Shown here one piece after another: positions 24,931-37,072 of a stretch of 64,000 nt of DNA. A program made the translations under genes and the position numbers. How positions within the stretch are numbered: the stretch's first letter is position 1; the number at the start of each line of letters is the position of its first letter. The notes under the pieces are model-generated. The model was not told the DNA's origin and did not search any database. It saw only the letters and a program-made list of their open reading frames with translations. Source of the stretch: Reticulitermes speratus (taxonomy: Eukaryota; Arthropoda; Insecta; Blattodea; Rhinotermitidae); the NCBI GenBank assembly GCA_021186555.1, contig JAJKFL010000001.1, forward strand, positions 57,382,031 through 57,446,030. The letters are read 5' to 3'.

Positions 24931-25713
24931 ACAAATAAAACACAGAGATAAAAAGAAAGAAGGAAATTACAAAATACGATTCGTACCGAACAACAGACCA
25001 GTTCAGCTGTCAGTTCTAACTACACTCGCAAAAGCATAACAACGCCACTGGAACGGCGAGTCAACAGGCGGCCGCTTCAGCACACGGTGCCAGAAGTGGC
25101 ACACGCAGCTCTTGCCAATGACATGCCTCCCGATTGAGAAGAGTAAACACACACGATTACAAATTCAATTTCATTTTCAGAAACCACGACCGGATTTTAA
25201 CGTGACGGGAACCTACAGTTCATACTAAAGGCCTCTGAAGTTGATTGGTGCAGGCAGAGAGGCACATAGGCAATAGGCAGATAGGCACATAGGCAGATAG
25301 GCAGGGTGTGCTCGGAACGACAGTCTTGCAGCCTCGCACGTAAAACCGCTGAAACCCCATGAATGATTTGCGTGACAGAGGCAAGCCAGGAAAGAGCAGG
25401 TTTGGTGTTCACGCCCACCAGGTTCCAGATGTGAACCTGTACACGTGTAACTACAATTTATGACTTGGTTACTTGATTCATGTTTGTTGCCCTTTCTTGA
25501 CTAATTCGCAATATTTTACCGGCTATGGTCAGCTGTTTGGCGAGATGCAAGGATTATACACTGAAGGTTTAGGCCACTAATGTGGCTTATGTTCATTAAG
25601 AGTGAGGTTCAATTAGGGCACATTTTTCGGGCGCGCCTCTTTTAAATATAATGAAAAATATTATTTCGGGCTCAGAATTGTAGAAAGAGATTCAAATTTC
25701 AGGTTTTCTAAGC

Positions 25714-26539
25714 CAACGGTCGCCAACCGGTGGTCCGCGAGAAAATTTTGGTGGTCCGTGGAGAAATTTGGACATTATTTGCAATTTTTATGTTTATTAT
25801 ACTGTTTCATTATATTCTGATTCGTCTTCGTGTCACCGACACAGGATCGCTGACAATTTTCGCCTTATTACGTTGCATCAAATTCACGTTCCACGAACGA
25901 CGACAATCGCCACCGTCGACCCACCGGCGGCGCGGCTTGCGAACGCTAGTACGCATGCGCCAGGCTTCAGTGGTACTTCTACCGTCACAAATTGAAAGAT
26001 TGAAATTTGAAAAAATTGAAGATAGTAATTTGAGCATGAAAGAAAAAGAAAGCCTAATCGATCTATCATCCAACGACAGTCTCAAAGCTAAATCCACTCG
26101 TCCTCATCAAGAGATCATTTTTGGCTCTCCGTAAAAAGTTAGTGCCCAGTGCTGAGTGAAAAAGCCATCAAAATTTTGATTCCATTTGCAACAACCTGTT
26201 TGTGTGAAAAGACATTCTCATCTGTTACGGCAATTAAAAACAAGTACCGTTGTTGGCTTGAAATACAAACGGCTCTCCGTGTTGCAGTGACGTCATTGGA
26301 GCCAAGAATCCATAAACTTATTTCAAACAAGCAGCAACAAATATCACACTAATAATTTTGTTATAATTAAACAAGTGCATTTCATATCAATAAAATGAAC
26401 TTTTATGATCATTATTTTATAGATGTTTGTACCTTTTTAAAAAAAAATCATGTTAGTGGTCCGCGGGATTCAAAATTGTGAGTTTAGTGGTGCGTGACCA
26501 CTAAACGTGGTTTAGTGGTCACGTGGTTGGCGACCGCTG
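25714..26539 (+). mobile_element. hAT transposon, internally deleted, with target duplication
   Basis: Terminal inverted repeats are CAACGGTCGCCAACC at the left and, reading inward from the right, CAGCGGTCGCCAACC. They are flanked by 8-bp direct repeats TTCTAAGC (25706-25713) and ATCTAAGC (26540-26547) with one mismatch, the size made by hAT transposases. Subterminal 'ggtggtccgcg' repeats occur near both ends. Inside, a frame from about 26149 reads EKAIKILIPFATTCLCEKTF, then SSVTAIKNKYR and LRVAVTSLEPRIHKL. This is the C-terminal dimerisation region of a SCAND3/ZBED-like hAT transposase. The N-terminal zinc finger and most of the catalytic domain are missing, so it could move only if another copy supplied the enzyme. 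Confidence 0.9.
26149..26352 (+). pseudogene. hAT transposase C-terminal fragment
   Basis: About 60 codons from the C-terminal hAT dimerisation domain, ending in a stop at 26350-26352. Recognised by LIPFATT-LCE-TFSS and the NKYR-L-----LRVAVTSLEPRI pattern of ZBED/SCAND3-type transposases. A preceding frame (about 25960-26134), with IERLKFEKIEDSNLS, may be upstream transposase sequence out of frame. Not functional alone. Confidence 0.85.
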
Positions 26540-27265
26540 ATCTAAGCATTCGTCTGAGGGGAAAGGACACGAGACCTGAACAAAGAGAATGTAACCAAAA
26601 GCTCTGTTGTTCACGTTAAAACTGAATGTGCCACATGTGCCGCGGTGTGCTGTCGATGTGTCGCAGTAGAGGGACACTCCCTTTCTGCCTGGAGCTCAGA
26701 GCTGTTCACGAGGAGGCCTCGCAGGTCCGCGTCCAGCTGCTGGCCAACCGCGACAGCTTGGTGGTCAAGCGGCACTGCAGCGCAGAAGGTTCAGCGAACC
26801 ACATACACGTACATGTACTGCTCGACTTGGCTGTGTGCATCTACGCAGCGCCGACGACACTCCGTACGTCATCGTCATCATCATCATCCCACTGCTCGGG
26901 GTCCTGACAATCCCACGGGATATGCCATCCCCTGGGATACAACTATATAAACCTGAGACACTTTGCTGCCTTCTTCAACCGCCTGGATACCGTCTGCCGT
27001 CTTACTGCCTAATCGTCACCAGCTGCCACGCCTTGTATTATGGTAAATAGATGTGCCGGTAGCCCTTGTCTTCCGTGACTGACAGACCACAGCTTATATC
27101 GTACTTCAGTGGAAGCGTTTTCATTCATTCATTCTGTAGTCTGTCTTACGACTTGTCCGTAGCCTCTTCCAAAGCGAGTTCTCCACATAGTGCGATCTAG
27201 TGCTTCCTCTTTCAATTTCTTTCTTTCTCATAATCCATAATTAACAAAAATATGCGTAGGCCTAC

Positions 27266-27266
<1 letters not shown>

Positions 27267-27296
<30 letters not shown>
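27267..27296. repeat. (AT)n microsatellite
   Basis: About 14 uninterrupted AT pairs. Confidence 0.95.
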
Positions 27297-27298
<2 letters not shown>

Positions 27299-27776
27299 CT
27301 GCTCTTTCTGAATAAGTTGTTGCATTATAATTATGCAGTCTGTACAAGACCGTACTTTTCTTCTTCATCAGTTTTTTCACACACCTTCGTAGGCAGAATT
27401 CAGCAAATTTGTCTTCATAATTATTGCCGTCGTGTCTAATTTCTAATTGTTGACACAACCGCTATCGAATATCCATCCGGAAGTTTGTGTGTATACCAGC
27501 ACATATCGATCCTTTATTTCAAGCAAAGCACATCTCAACAGATCCATACTAACGTCATTTTGCATTTTCACATAAACCTAAGAGCACACGAAGTTCGTCG
27601 TCTCAATGGCACCATGTCCTCTGTGCACGACAGTGCTGCTGTGACCGCTGTGGGTCCTCAAGACAAGTACTGTATTAGCCTACTTCATAAAACAAATGTC
27701 AGTCTTGAAGTTATTTTAATGACATTAAGATTCTTACTAAATGAACAACAATTAAATTAATTCTTTAATAACCTTA

Positions 27777-28078
27777 AGCTGTGGCGCAGTTGGTTCAGGC
27801 ACTGCGCTACAAGCCGGAATGCCGCGGGTTCGATTCCCGATGGTGTCATTGGGATTTTTCATTGACTTAATCCTTCCGGCCGCACTATGGCCCTGGGGTC
27901 GACTCAGCCTCTAACAGAAATGAGTACCAGGAATATTTCCTGGGGGGTAAAGGCGGCAGGTGCGTAGGGCTGACAACCTCACCACCTTCATGTGCCGACT
28001 GTCTAGAAATCTGGGAGCCTCAACCTCCTGGAACCCTAAGGGCCTGTCCAGGCCTGTAATGGGATTGCTTTACCTAGC
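27777..28078 (+). mobile_element. tRNA-derived SINE, first type
   Basis: A Pol III A box TGGCGCAGTTGG (27782-27793) and B box GGTTCGATTCC (27828-27838) stand at tRNA-like spacing. A tRNA-unrelated body of about 240 bases follows, containing 'cctggggtcgactcagcctc' and 'aaatctgggagcctcaacct'. No tRNA cloverleaf can be completed after the B box, so it is a SINE rather than a tRNA gene. I see no clean tail or target duplication. Confidence 0.8.
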
Positions 28079-28162
28079 TTTAGTAACATTTCAGCTGCAA
28101 TGTGTGTAACTTCAGCGCTTTAAGCGTAAGAAAAGATATCCCAAGTTTATATTACACCAAAA

Positions 28163-28560
28163 GGGCCGCGATAGCTCAGGCGGTAAAGCGACTCGCTATG
28201 GGCTGGACAGTCCAGGGATGGAATTCCAGTAGGGCGAGGTTTTCTGTACCTATCCAAACAGGCTCTGGGGCCCACCCAGCCTCCTATAAAATGGATGCTA
28301 GGTTACAATAATATATATTGAATATATATTGCAATATATTGATAGATAGAGATATATGTATACAGATATAGATATAGGTTGAAATATATATTGAATGGAC
28401 AATGTTAAATTGGGTACTGGGATATTGACGGGGTTAAAGTGGTCAGGGCGTGGCGCTAACCACCCACCCATCTAGCGCCGAGGCTAATGAAAGAGTAGGG
28501 CTATACCTCTACTCCCTCTGTGTGCCTTCATGGCGGGTTATAGGATGAATTTGACGTTGT
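28163..28560 (+). mobile_element. tRNA-derived SINE, second type, with AT-rich insertion
   Basis: The A box is TAGCTCAGGCG (28172-28182), with a degenerate B box near 28216 (GGATGGAATTCC). The body has 'gctctggggcccacccagcc' and later 'tagcgccgaggctaatgaa' and 'cctctactccctctgtg'. A (TATA)-rich stretch at about 28300-28430 splits the body. The same body words occur at 60190-60440, so this is a repeated family. Confidence 0.75.
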
Positions 28561-29007
28561 ACCTTTTATATCAAAAGGCAATCCTGCTCGTCACTACTCC
28601 ATTCTAGATCTCGAGTTCGCCTTATGATGGCTTCGTAATTCAGCCGAAACATGTAGACACTGAATCCTAAAGTAAGCAATTTGTTAACTGTCACAAACCT
28701 TTGATTTATGTAAATTTAGATTCTTCCAAAACGAAAGGTTTTTTTTAAATTATGTACAGTCATATTAACTGAAACTTAGCTATTGTTATCCTCATTCGCG
28801 TAAGACGACACGCACACTGCAACTGGAGTAACATAAGACAGTTTATCCTCTTCAGATTTGGATGTTACAAAGGGCAGTATTACTTTACAGAGAGACAAAT
28901 CAGCATTCGACGGCAAGCCAGTTTTAAATTTGAAGAGTTTACACCAAGCGCATGCAGTGAATGCCCTGTGGTATCGCTGTGTAGGCCTACTGTTTTGGTG
29001 TTTCGTC

Positions 29008-29548
29008 CTGCAGTTGTTTTGAGTGAGGCTGTTGTAGCCCCGCCAGACCTTCCTGCAGTTGTTTTGAGTGAGGCTGTTGTAGCCCCGCCAGACCTTCCTG
29101 CAGTTGTTTTGAGTGAGGCTGTTGTAGCTCCGACAGACCTTCCTGCAGTTGTTTTGAGTGAGGCTGTTGTAGCCCCGCCAGACCTTCCTGCAGTTGTTTT
29201 GAGTGAGGCTGTTGTAGCCCCGCCAGACCTTCCTGCAGTTGTTTTGAGTGAGGCTGTTGTAGCCCCGCCAGACCTTCCTGCAGTTGTTTTGAGTGAGGCT
29301 GTTGTAGCCCCGCCAGACCTTCCTGCATTTGTTTTGAGTGAGGCTGTTGTAGCCCCGCCAGACCTTCCTGCAGTTGTTTTGAGTGAGGCTGTTGTAGCCC
29401 CGCCAGACCTTCCTGCAGTTGTTTTGAGTGAGGCTGTTGTAGCCCCGCCAGACCTTCCTGCAGTTGTTTTGAGTGAGGCTGTTGTAGCCCCGCCAGACCT
29501 TCCTGCAGTTGTTTTGAGTGAGGCTGTTGTAGCCCCGCCACACCTTCC
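29008..29548. repeat. Minisatellite, 45-bp unit, 12 near-identical copies
   Basis: The unit contains 'ttgttttgagtgaggctgtt' then 'gtagccccgccagaccttcc' and ends TGCAG. Copies differ at only a few positions (about 29129-29134, 29328 and the last unit), so expansion is recent. Because 45 is 15 codons and the unit has no stop in four frames, long frames appear on both strands (for example GRSGGATTASLKTTA repeats). The array lies in a Wnt5 intron and I treat it as non-coding. Confidence 0.95.
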
Positions 29549-29589
29549 CGAATCTGCTCGTTCGCAGCCACATGCGCGAGTTTCAGTCA

Positions 29590-30355
29590 TTCCGTTTTAT
29601 GATTCAATCTGAAGAAATTTAATTGACGCCGTCAAGTTTAGGTTATGTTACAGATTTGACTCTGGCCCTTAAATGCAACCAACCAACATAAATTGGCGGG
29701 GCACTGACCATTATTTTCCCCGCATTTACTACAATCATAGCACAGGGGAAGAAAGGTTAGGCTTGTTTCGTCTTGTTTGCTTGTACACTGAATATTGTTA
29801 ATCATTAAATATGGAATAATTTTCATGTAAGTCTTTCAATTTTGTTTGTACCAACTGGCAAATATTAGGTATTATTGAACACGTAAATTACTTAGTACAA
29901 TTAAATACACTGCAGTTACAACTCTGTTTGCTCCCACTGTTTGTTGAGCATACAAATCCTGCACCAAACCTGTTAGGAGGAATCTTTCAGCAACATTTTC
30001 TTTAGTAATTCACCCAGACGAATACACGGCCGAGACCTGGTAGGTCTTCCTACGGCCACTTAAGGTCTCCTGCTTACATCCACATGCATTATGCATAAAA
30101 CACTTTTATTTTTAAAGACGAGCCTTTACAATACGAGCCAAGTAAACTAGAAACATCGTTCGCTGTGTTGTACCAACAAGAATAAACAATGGAGCGAGTG
30201 ACAACCAACAGGTTCGTCCACAAACACTGTACACGCACATTTGTGTACAATGGAAACAAACACAAGGCACGCTAAACCAAATGCCTTTAATATGTGTACA
30301 TACACCAAATTTATAACTCAAACAACAGGCAGGAATGCTGTGTACTTAATAATAC
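29590..30355. other. Wnt5 intron, no feature recognised
   Basis: AT-rich intron sequence between two minisatellites with no recognisable element. Confidence 0.4.
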
Positions 30356-30530
30356 TAAGCATCTCTCGTACTGCCGTGCCTGTTCAGTCGCTTGCACTCT
30401 TCATCCGTATCCCAGACTTTCCAGTTCAAATCCCGGCCCCAAGACTAACTGCCCTTAGTCACCGAGGTGGCACGGTAACTTTGCACAGACCGCAGGCACT
30501 TCTGCCAGGTAAGTCACAATTCACCATTCA
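30355..30530 (+). mobile_element. Possible degraded tRNA-derived SINE
   Basis: 'AGTTCAAATCCCGGC' near 30422 is close to a Pol III B box. It is preceded by a weak A-box-like stretch and followed by 'gtcaccgaggtggcacggta'. The A box is poor and no tail is seen. Confidence 0.35.
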
Positions 30531-30582
30531 TAAATATGACAACAATTAGACGTAACATAAACCAAACCCTTGCAAAAGTCTT

Positions 30583-32143
30583 TGTGATAAGTGTGTCCCT
30601 GTCACCACAATAAGTCGGTCCCTGTCACCACGATAAGTCGGTCCCTGTCACCACGATAAGTGTGTCCCTGTCACCACGATAAGTCTGTCCCTGTCACCAC
30701 GATAAGTCTGTCCCTGTCACCATGATAAGTCGGTCCCTGTCACCACGATAAGTCTGTCCCTGTCACCACGATAAGTCGGTCCTATCACCACGATAAGTCG
30801 GTCCCTGTCACCACGATAAGTCTGTCCCTGTCACCACGATAAGTGTGTCCCTGTCACCACGATAAGTCTGTCCCTGTCACCACGATAAGTCGGTCCCTGT
30901 CACCACGATAAGTCTGTCCCTGTCACCACGATAAGTCTGTCCCTGTCACCACGATAAGTCTGTCCCTGTCACCACGATAAGTCGGTCCTATCACCACGAT
31001 AAGTCGGTCCCTGTCACCACGATAAGTCTGTCCCTGTCACCACGATAAGTGTGTCCCTGTCACCACGATAAGTCTGTCCCTGTCACCACGATAAGTCGGT
31101 CCCTGTCACCACGATAAGTCTGTCCCTGTCACCACGATAAGTCTGTCCCTGTCACCACGATAAGTCTGTCCCTGTCACCACGATAAGTCGGTCCTATCAC
31201 CACGATAAGTCGGTCCCTGTCACCACGATAAGTCGGTCCCTGTCACCACGATAAGTGTGTCCCTGTCACCACGATAAGTCTGTCCCTGTCACCACGATAA
31301 GTCTGTCCCTGTCACCACGATAAGTCGGTCCTATCACCACGATAAGTCGGTCCCTGTCACCACGATAAGTCTGTCCCTGTCACCACGATAAGTGTGTCCC
31401 TGTCACCACGATAAGTCTGTCCCTGTCACCACGATAAGTCGGTCCCTGTCACCACGATAAGTCTGTCCCTGTCACCACGATAAGTCTGTCCCTGTCACCA
31501 CGATAAGTCTGTCCCTGTCACCACGATAAGTCTGTCCCTGTCACCACGATAAGTCGGTCCTATCACCACGATAAGTCGGTCCCTGTCACCACGATAAGTC
31601 TGTCCCTGTCACCACGATAAGTGTGTCCCTGTCACCACGATAAGTGTGTCCCTGTCACCACGATAAGTCTGTCCCTGTCACCACGATAAGTCTGTCCCTG
31701 TCACCACGATAAGTCTGTCCCTGTCACCACGATAAGTCTGTCCCTGTCACCACGATAAGTCGGTCCTATCACCACGATAAGTCGGTCCCTGTCACCACGA
31801 TAAGTCTGTCCCTGTCACCACGATAAGTGTGTCCCTGTCACCACGATAAGTCTGTCCCTGTCACCACGATAAGTCTGTCCCTGTCACCACGATAAGTCTG
31901 TCCCTGTCACCACGATAAGTCTGTCCCTGTCACCACGATAAGTCGGTCCTATCACCACGATAAGTCGGTCCCTGTCACCACGATAAGTCTGTCCCTGTCA
32001 CCACGATAAGTGTGTCCCTGTCACCACGATAAGTCTGTCCCTGTCACCACGATAAGTCGGTCCCTGTCACCACGATAAGTCTGTCCCTGTCACCACGATA
32101 AGTCTGTCCCTGTCACCACGATAAGTCGGTCCCTGTCACCACG
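30583..32143. repeat. 1.56-kb minisatellite, 23-bp unit with higher-order pattern
   Basis: The unit is 'ccctgtcaccacgataagt' plus CTGT, CGGT or GTGT, 23 bp, about 67 copies. A shorter variant with 'cggtcctatcacc' recurs near 30776, 30984, 31190, 31327, 31556, 31764 and 31945. Several spacings are near 207 bp, that is nine units. This shows blocks of about nine units were duplicated as a whole. Confidence 0.95.
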
Positions 32144-33235
32144 GCATGGCGCGTCCTCAGGTTGCGGATGGAGGAACGGCCTGCGGATATGGAGGTAGCT
32201 GCGAATACATTGAATAAGCAGTCACAGACTGATGTTTGGAGTTATCTAAAACTGCCTGCTTTCATAATTTTGTTTATGAATAGGTTGAAAGAACAGGCGA
32301 GAGACCACATCCTTGTTTTTTACGCATTTTTTATGTTAATGGACCTGAAAGTTCGTTGTTTGATTCTTTGACTTTTATTTTTTAATTCAGATAAAGGCTT
32401 TGATTCGCTCTAATTAACAATATACATATATATTCCTCGATAGGATATTCTACAATTTTTTTTCGACTGAGATTATTATAGGCTTTTTCAAACTCAATAA
32501 ATAATACACATTTTCAAGATTAAATTCACACCTCTTTTCCAGAATTTGCTCTAATGTGAATATAGCATCAACTGTGCCTCTTCCTGAATCCCCACTGTCC
32601 TTCCTCTAATTAATTTGGCATACAAACTAAAATTTAAACTGGTATCTCTTATTTGAGATACTAACACACAAGCATAATTGGTCAACAAACTTGAAAAAAA
32701 AACGATTACGTCAGACTTCATTAGAATATATTTAGTGGTTCTAAAAACGAATCGTGAGGACATAGAGACAACTGGGCAGATCGTGGACACACCTTCTAAT
32801 GTTTGTGCAAATGCATAGCTATGGCTCTTCAGAACAGCAAGGCCGGTATACCTGCAGCCTGCTCTCTGTTCTTTTCCGGGAGGCTAAAAATGTGAATGTA
32901 TTTAGCGTGTGCTCAAAACACAGACAATACAAATCAAATCATAATTCACGGCCTTACGGTGCTAACAAAACTGATAGGGACGGCCAGACATTGCGGATGT
33001 AGACGAAGCAATAAATAAACAGACACATAATTGTGTGGGCTGTGCATTGCACAGGAAGCTGGATGTCGAAGACTGCCATAAAAATGTCAGCTCCTTCAAG
33101 CCAGATTGAAAGAGTTAACAAATAAAACAAACGAATGAATGAGGGAGTGAGTTAATGAACACGAACATTTATTAGTTGAGTCAATAATACGTCATAACAA
33201 GTCACAGAATACAAAATAAAGGCGCTGCGCCCGCA
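32144..33235. other. Wnt5 intron, no feature recognised
   Basis: Intron sequence with no recognisable transposon or exon. Confidence 0.35.
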
Positions 33236-33239
33236 GTCT

Positions 33240-33640
33240 GCCCCCCTTATAAAGATATTCACTAATGTTCCATGTTGAAGTCAATTTACCAACTTTTCTT
33301 GTTACGGAAATAATATTCGTTCTGTCTCTCTCCCGGTTTTTCTCACGATACTCCCATTTAAGTCTGCCTCTTACGTTATCGCAAAATTTGTATACATTTC
33401 TTAATTCTCTACTCTGGCTGCACCTTTCAGTTTTCTTAACAGCTGTCTCGTCACTCATCCCCAGCCAGTTTCTGTTAAACAAATGTTTTCTCTATCTCTG
33501 CGTCGCCAAGCAATTTAACACTATTTCAATGGCATGCTCCTCACCTCGGCATAACGGACAGTTTTCCCCCGTCACCCCACCCTCCTCTCATTCCCCTCGC
33601 CTTCCTCTTTATTTCCCCAACAAAATAACAGTAAGCCTTC
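33240..33640 (-). mobile_element. Decayed LINE C-terminal fragment with zinc-knuckle-like motif
   Basis: On the minus strand, TGENCPLCRGEEHAIEIVLN, then CLATQR, a stop, then a continuing frame with NRNWLGMSDETAVKKTERCS and RELRNVYKF. The C-x2-C then H and C spacing plus the following 'ELRN---F' resembles the C-terminus of insect L1-like LINE ORF2. The frame is broken by at least one stop. A fragment at 35563-35778 may be the upstream part of the same copy. Confidence 0.6.
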
Positions 33641-33929
33641 AACCCTGGCATTCGTCTGTGTGTCATTACGTCAAGTTCAACGGGCTGCAGTCGCCTGCCA
33701 ATTACATGCTGATTATGCAAAATTAATCTTAAACCAGTTTTGTCCTGACCCTCCTTTAAACTTCTGGGCCAACTTTAACATTAGATATTTGTAGCATTTA
33801 TGTAAATATTTGGATCTGAAACTTCAAAAACAGAAATACACGTGGGCAGAGAATGGAATACTATCACGTCACAACGTGTACAGTCTGAAGACGAACGCAT
33901 TTCGTTAAAACACGTAGCTCTTAGGTGTG

Positions 33930-35526
33930 AATACATACATACATATATACATACATACATACACACATACATATATACATACACACATACATATATACAT
34001 ACACACATACATATTACACAAACATACATACATATATACATACATACATACACACATACATACATACATATATACATACATATATACATACATACACACA
34101 TACATTATACTACATACATACACACATACATATATACATACTATATACAACATACACACATACATACATACATACATACATACATACACACACATACATT
34201 ATACACATATACATACATATATACATACACATACATACACACACACATACATTACACACACATACATACATACATACATACACACACATACATATATACA
34301 CATATACATACATATATACATACACATACATACACACACACATACATATACACACACATATACATACATACATACATATCATACATACATACACACATAC
34401 ATACATACATACATACATACACACACATACATATATACACATATACATACATATATACATACACATACATACACACACACATACATATACACACACATAT
34501 ACATACATACATACATACATACACACATACATACATACATACATACATACACACACATACATATATACACATATACATACATATATACATACACATACAT
34601 ACACACACACATACATATACACACACATATACATACATACATACATACATACATACACACATACATACATACATACATACATACACACACATACATATAT
34701 ACACATATACATACATATATACATACACATACATACACACACACATACATATACACACACATATACATACATACATACATACATACACACATACATACAT
34801 ACATACACACACATACATATATACACATATACATACATATATACATACACATACATACACACACACATACATATACACACACATATTACATACATACATA
34901 CATACATACACACATACATACATACATACATACATACATAACACACACATACATATATACACATATACATACATATATACATACACATACATACACACAC
35001 AACATACATATACACACACATATACATACATACATACACACATACATACATACATACATACATACATACATACACACACATACATATATACACATAACAT
35101 ACATATATACATTACACATACATACACACACACATACATATACACACACATATACATACATACATACATACATACACACATACATACATACATACATACA
35201 TACACACACATACATATATACACATATACATACATATATACATACACATACATACACACACACATACATATATACACACATATACATACATACATACATA
35301 CATACACACACATACATATATACACATATACATACATATATACATACACATACATACACACACACATACATATACACACACATATACATACATACATACA
35401 TACACACATACATACATACATACATACATACACACACATACATATATACACATATACATACATATATACATACACATACATACACACACATATACATACA
35501 TACATACATACATACACACATACATA
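33930..35526. repeat. 1.6-kb (TACA)n / (CA)n / (TATA) compound microsatellite
   Basis: Alternating TACATACA, CACACA and TATATACA tracts, with a block of about 130 bases recurring roughly ten times. All frames are open because no stop can form from these tetramers, so the predicted proteins of up to 620 residues are artefacts. On the Wnt5-sense strand it is a (UGUA)n/(UG)n tract. Confidence 0.98.
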
Positions 35527-35562
35527 ACGGTGACACATATCACTTCAAACAATTAGTATACC

Positions 35563-35778
35563 TCAGTTACATTCACAAAACCTCTCACAAGTTCCTCTGT
35601 GCCCAGCCGCCTGACCCTCAAACAAACGTAATATCTTTCGCCTCCTACTATCCCTTCCCAGCTGTAATCCTAGTGTGCTTAGAATGTTCTTACAGTATCT
35701 ATCCTGAAACGCATCAATCGCTTTCCATCCCTTCAAAACTCCACAAACACTACGCACACAAAACACTACCCTGTACAC
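35563..35778 (-). mobile_element. Possible LINE fragment
   Basis: The minus-strand frame contains VLKGWKAIDAFQDRYCKNIL then LGRDSRRRKIL. The W--ID--QDRYCK-IL pattern resembles a segment after the RT palm of insect L1-like elements. It is on the same strand as the fragment at 33240-33640 and in the expected order, so the microsatellite may lie within one decayed LINE. Confidence 0.5.
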
Positions 35779-35896
35779 TCAGTTCATGATAAACCCGGAT
35801 TTGTGACTTCCATTTTAAGCGTGTTATTTAACTACACTGCCCGTTGCCGAGACTGTACAGCTGTGAGACGACTAATAAATGAATCTGAAGCTTTCG

Positions 35897-37072
35897 TGCA
35901 ATGACACTGTGCAATAACACTGTGCAGTGACACTGTGCAGTGACACTGTGCAATAAACACTGTGCAGTGACACTGTGCAGTGACACTGTGCAATAACACT
36001 GTGCAGTGACACTGTGCAGTGACACTGTGCAATAACACTGTGCAGTGACACTGTGCAGTGACACTGTGCAATAACACTGTGCAGTGACACTGTGCAATGA
36101 CACTGTGCAATAACACTGTGCAGTGACACTGTGCAGTGACACTGTGCAATAACACTGTGCAGTGACACTGTGCAATGACACTGTGCAATAACACTGTGCA
36201 GTGACACTGTGCAATGACACTGTGCAATAACACTGTGCAGTGACACTGTGCAGTGACACTGTGCAATAACACTGTGCAGTGACACTGTGCAGTGACACTG
36301 TGCAATAACACTGTGCAGTGACACTGTGCAATAACACTGTGCAGTGACACTGTGCAGTGACACTGTGCAATAACACTGTGCAGTGACACTGTGCAGTGAC
36401 ACTGTGCAATAACACTGTGCAGTGACACTGTGCAGTGACACTGTGCAATAACACTGTGCAGTGACACTGTGACACTGTGCAGTGACACTGTGCAGTGACA
36501 CTGTGCAGTGACACTGTGCAGTGACACTGTGCAGTGACACTGTGCAATAACACTGTGCAGTGACACTGTGCAGTGACACTGTGCAATAACACTGTGCAGT
36601 GACACTGTGCAGTGACACTGTGCAATAACACTGTGCAGTGACACTGTGACACTGTGCAGTGACACTGTGCAGTGACACTGTGCAGTGACACTGTGCAGTG
36701 ACACTGTGCAATAACACTGTGCAGTGACACTGTGCAGTGACACTGTGCAATAACACTGTGCAGTGACACTGTGACACTGTGCAGTGACACTGTGCAGTGA
36801 CACTGTGCAGTGACACTGTGCAGTGACACTGTGCAGTGACACTGTGCAATAACACTGTGCAGTGACACTGTGCAGTGACACTGTGCAATAACACTGTGCA
36901 GTGACACTGTGACACTGTGCAGTGACACTGTGCAATGACACTGTGCAGTGACACTGTGCAATAACACTGTGCAGTGACACTGTGCAGTGACACTGTGCAA
37001 TAACACTGTGCAGTGACACTGTGCAGTGACACTGTGCAATAACACTGTGCAGTGACACTGCGCAATGACACT
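35897..37072. repeat. 1.18-kb minisatellite, 13-bp unit
   Basis: Two main 13-bp units, CAGTGACACTGTG and CAATAACACTGTG, plus CAATGACACTGTG, about 90 copies. Units commonly run in the order A-A-B. Occasional 9-bp units (ACACTGTG-G) at about 36470, 36645, 36770 and 36905 mark blocks that look duplicated. The open frames over 400 residues (repeats of TAQCHC or SLHSV) arise because no stop forms. Confidence 0.97.

Noticed and set aside
25730..26134. 134-residue plus-strand frame as a gene
   Set aside because: Begins inside the terminal repeat of the hAT element; at most its last part is out-of-frame transposase sequence.
27782..27838. Functional tRNA gene
   Set aside because: A and B boxes are present, but the 3' half of the acceptor stem cannot be paired and a SINE body follows.
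28776..29612. Four overlapping frames over 190 residues, possible repeat protein
   Set aside because: Same 45-bp unit read in different frames and strands; kept only as a low-interest check.
33842..35789. Open frames of up to 620 residues made of Thr-Tyr-Ile-His repeats, and Cys-Val-Tyr-Met repeats on the other strand
   Set aside because: They are translations of a TACA/CA microsatellite, open in all frames because no stop codon can form. No biological composition or flanking exon.
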